In this document: positions 62,335 through 64,000 of the stretch, in pieces | Layout: the number at the start of each line of letters is the position of its first letter | Position numbering within the stretch: position 1 is the stretch's first letter | From: Actinobacillus sp. | GTDB taxonomy: Bacteria; Pseudomonadota; Gammaproteobacteria; Enterobacterales; Pasteurellaceae | Assembly: GCA_020026075.1 (NCBI GenBank) | Contig: JAHHQZ010000002.1 | Coordinates: 1 to 64,000 of the forward strand | Length of the DNA stretch: 64,000 nucleotides | Direction of reading: 5' to 3' | The notes under the pieces: model-generated | The model's input: only the letters and a program-made list of their open reading frames with translations | What the model was told of the DNA's origin: nothing | Database searches by the model: none | Position numbers and translations under genes: made by a program

Positions 62335-62368
62335 CCACACCGAAATTTCCACAAAAATTCCGGCGTGG
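62335..62368. repeat. REP-like dispersed palindrome, copy 8
   Basis: CCACACCGAAATTT and AAATTCCGGCGTGG arms with a short centre, in the convergent gap between the endonuclease and ygfZ. Confidence 0.75.
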
Positions 62369-62377
62369 CTTTTGGGG

Positions 62378-63214
62378 CTATGCGTATGGAAGCGGGTGAA
62401 GTTTGAGCGGTAATTTTGTGCCGTTTAGGTTGGCAAAAATGGTGCTTTCTGTTGGAGATTCTTCGTTGAGAACCGCTTGAATCCAAAGTTTGCGGTCGTG
62501 GATGATCGCCATTAGCACAGTGCCTGTTGGGCGTTCGCCGCTGTCTAGTTGTTGCAGTAGTTGAAGACCACTAATTTCTGTGCATTCAGTTTCTGCACAA
62601 AAAACAAACATCGCTCGTTTGTTTGCGCCACGATATTTCGCTCGTGCCACCCCTTCTTGTCCGATGTAGCAACCTTTGGTGAAGGATACGCAGTCGCCGA
62701 TTTCCTGTAAATTCAAGGCTTGCGGTAAAAATTGATCCTGCGTTGCCTCCGTAAGTTGTGGAATACCATTTTTTAGCAAGGCAATTTGCCATTCTGTGGC
62801 GTTCTCTGTGGCGTCAACGGTTGGGGCATTTTCTTGATTGAAGAAAAATACACGAATACCGTTTAAGAAATCGAAGGTTGCTGTTGATTGTGCCATTGGC
62901 TCGCCATTTAGCGTGCCGAGTAAAACGCCCGTCGCTGGCGTAAAGGCTACGCTGGAAAAAATGGCATATTTTTGTAAGTGCGCCAGTGTGCTGGCAAGGC
63001 TTTCCTGTGGCATTAGGGTAAACAGACTTTCATCGCTCGCTTTGTATAGCTGAAAAATGGAATGCACTTTGCCTTTGGCATCACAGTTGGCTGCCAATGT
63101 GCTAGCGTTAATGGCGAGTTTTTGTACATCACAAGTTAATTGCCCTTGCAAAAATTTCACCGCATCACTGCCGTGAATATGCAAGGCTTGATAATTGCTT
63201 AGTAAATAATGCAT
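62378..63214 (-). CDS. ygfZ: tRNA-modifying / iron-sulfur repair protein YgfZ
   Basis: YgfZ is a folate-binding protein that supports Fe-S enzymes such as MiaB. The 278-residue product has YQALHIHGSDAVKFLQGQLTCDV (about residues 8-30) and the signature FTKGCYIGQEGVARAKYRG (K-G-C-Y-x-G-Q-E, about 176-194). The conserved cysteine is present. The stop is followed by a REP-like repeat; yicC lies 3 bases upstream on the same strand. Confidence 0.94.
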   Translation of the reverse strand: MHYLLSNYQALHIHGSDAVKFLQGQLTCDVQKLAINASTLAANCDAKGKVHSIFQLYKASDESLFTLMPQESLASTLAHLQKYAIFSSVAFTPATGVLLGTLNGEPMAQSTATFDFLNGIRVFFFNQENAPTVDATENATEWQIALLKNGIPQLTEATQDQFLPQALNLQEIGDCVSFTKGCYIGQEGVARAKYRGANKRAMFVFCAETECTEISGLQLLQQLDSGERPTGTVLMAIIHDRKLWIQAVLNEESPTESTIFANLNGTKLPLKLHPLPYA

Positions 63215-63217
63215 TTT

Positions 63218-64000
63218 TTACTCCAAATTTTGAATTTGTTCACGCATTTGCTCGATCAGCACTTTTAACTCCACTGCACTGGCCGTTACGCTGGCGTTAA
63301 TGGATTTCGATGCCAGTGTGTTTGCCTCACGGTTTAATTCTTGCATCATAAAATCCAATTTACGCCCCACTGCGCCGCCTTTTTGTAAAATATGGCGGAT
63401 TTCTTTCACGTGTAACTGTAAACGATCCAGCTCTTCTGCCACGTCTAAACGCTGGGCAAGCATTACCATTTCTTGCTCAAATCGCTGTGGGTCCGCTTCC
63501 AGTTGCGCTTCTTCAAAACGTTGTTGTAAGCGTTGACGCTGCCAATTTAGCACGTCAGGCATTGCTTTTTGTACGTGCGCAATTTCCATTTCAATGCCTT
63601 GCAAACGCTGTTCGATCACGTCGCTTAATTTTTCCCCTTCACGCGCTCGAGATTGAATAAACGCCGCCAATGTTTCATCAAAGCCCACAAGCAACGCTTG
63701 AGCGATAGCGTCTAAATCTTGCTCCGCTGGCGTAACCACGCCTGGATAACGCAATACGTCCATTAGCTGAATTTCTCCCCCTGCGACTTTTTGCAGTTCG
63801 GTCATTGCATTTAAAATTTGCGTGGCGAGCGGATAATTTATATTCAACGCTGCATCGGCTACTGGGGCTAATTCCACACGTAAAAAGCACTCTACTTTAC
63901 CACGACTTAGGCTATTGCGCAGTTTTTCACGCAAAACGTTTTCCAACTGGCGAAAGCTTTCAGGCAAACGGAAACTGGTTTCTAAGTAACGCTGATTAAC
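63218..64000 (-). CDS. yicC: YicC family endoribonuclease (partial, 5' end beyond window)
   Basis: YicC-family proteins are endoribonucleases that act with PNPase in RNA decay. The visible part reads in from the edge as VNQRYLETSFRLPESFRQ and continues with RNSLSRGKVECFLRVEL, then DVIEQRLQGIEMEI, and ends with KSINASVTASAVELKVLIEQMREQIQN; the last block is the conserved DUF1732 C-terminus. The frame is open to position 64000, so the start lies outside. The internal ATG/TTG near 63967 is not the start. Confidence 0.94.
   Translation of the reverse strand, partial: VNQRYLETSFRLPESFRQLENVLREKLRNSLSRGKVECFLRVELAPVADAALNINYPLATQILNAMTELQKVAGGEIQLMDVLRYPGVVTPAEQDLDAIAQALLVGFDETLAAFIQSRAREGEKLSDVIEQRLQGIEMEIAHVQKAMPDVLNWQRQRLQQRFEEAQLEADPQRFEQEMVMLAQRLDVAEELDRLQLHVKEIRHILQKGGAVGRKLDFMMQELNREANTLASKSINASVTASAVELKVLIEQMREQIQNLE

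Overview
The window is a bacterial chromosome segment that looks like a member of the Pasteurellaceae. Evidence: the rsfS-rlmH-mrdA-rodA-dacA-ybeD-lipB-lipA order, a fused CitX-CitG protein, a pentahaem TorY with a TorZ/MtsZ-type reductase, Pcp/SlyB and NarQ homologues, simple-repeat contingency loci, and Cas accessory families (NE0113, Csx16) that I recall from Mannheimia succiniciproducens. I cannot name the species. Most genes have moderate GC; a few islands are clearly AT-rich. I saw no rRNA or tRNA gene and no complete insertion sequence.

Layout. 1-300: an octanucleotide tandem repeat at the left edge that stays open on the minus strand, then the rpsT terminator. 0.3-13.6 kb: housekeeping genes (rpsT, murJ, ribF, dsbD, narQ, murB, ppa, sprT, xseA, coaD, a glycine-zipper lipoprotein, cmoA) plus a frameshifted LPS-type glycosyltransferase carrying two simple-repeat tracts. 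13.6-14.6 kb: decayed restriction-like genes. 14.6-21.4 kb: a complete citrate lyase operon (citC-D-E-F-XG) diverging from a CitT-type transporter, with an FNR-type box between them. 21.5-34.4 kb: nudB, then a complete type III-A CRISPR-Cas locus. 34.5-44.8 kb: aspS, the lipoate and cell-elongation cluster, rsfS and rarD. 44.9-49.2 kb: the torYZD anaerobic S-/N-oxide respiration operon behind a well-formed FNR-dependent promoter. 49.4-58.4 kb: a FAD amine oxidase, potD, menA, trmO, rne and rluC. 58.4-62.3 kb: an AT-rich type IIS restriction-modification cassette. 62.4-64 kb: ygfZ and the start-truncated yicC.

The CRISPR locus runs on the minus strand: cas10, csm2, csm3, csm4, csm5, cas6, csx16, a Card1/Can2-like CARF nuclease, a NE0113-family CARF protein, three tiny ORFs, cas2, cas1, a second cas2, an AT-rich leader, and a seven-repeat array whose far-end repeat is degenerate. 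The parts fit together as follows: Cas6 cuts crRNA, Cas10-Csm recognises RNA and makes cyclic oligoadenylate, CARF effectors respond, and Csx16 may damp the signal. There is no csm6, and Cas10 lacks a visible HD nuclease motif, so the Card1-like protein probably supplies much of the nuclease activity. The locus sits between aspS and nudB, which are neighbours in E. coli, so it looks like an insertion at that junction.

A dispersed palindromic repeat (arms resembling TAGGCTGGAATTTT / AAAATTCCAGCCTA) occurs at about eight full and many half sites. It lies mostly between genes but also inside the coding ends of mrdA and csm5. The features most worth follow-up are the three micro-ORFs beside the adaptation genes, the paired cas2 genes, the dual-tract glycosyltransferase, and this repeat family.
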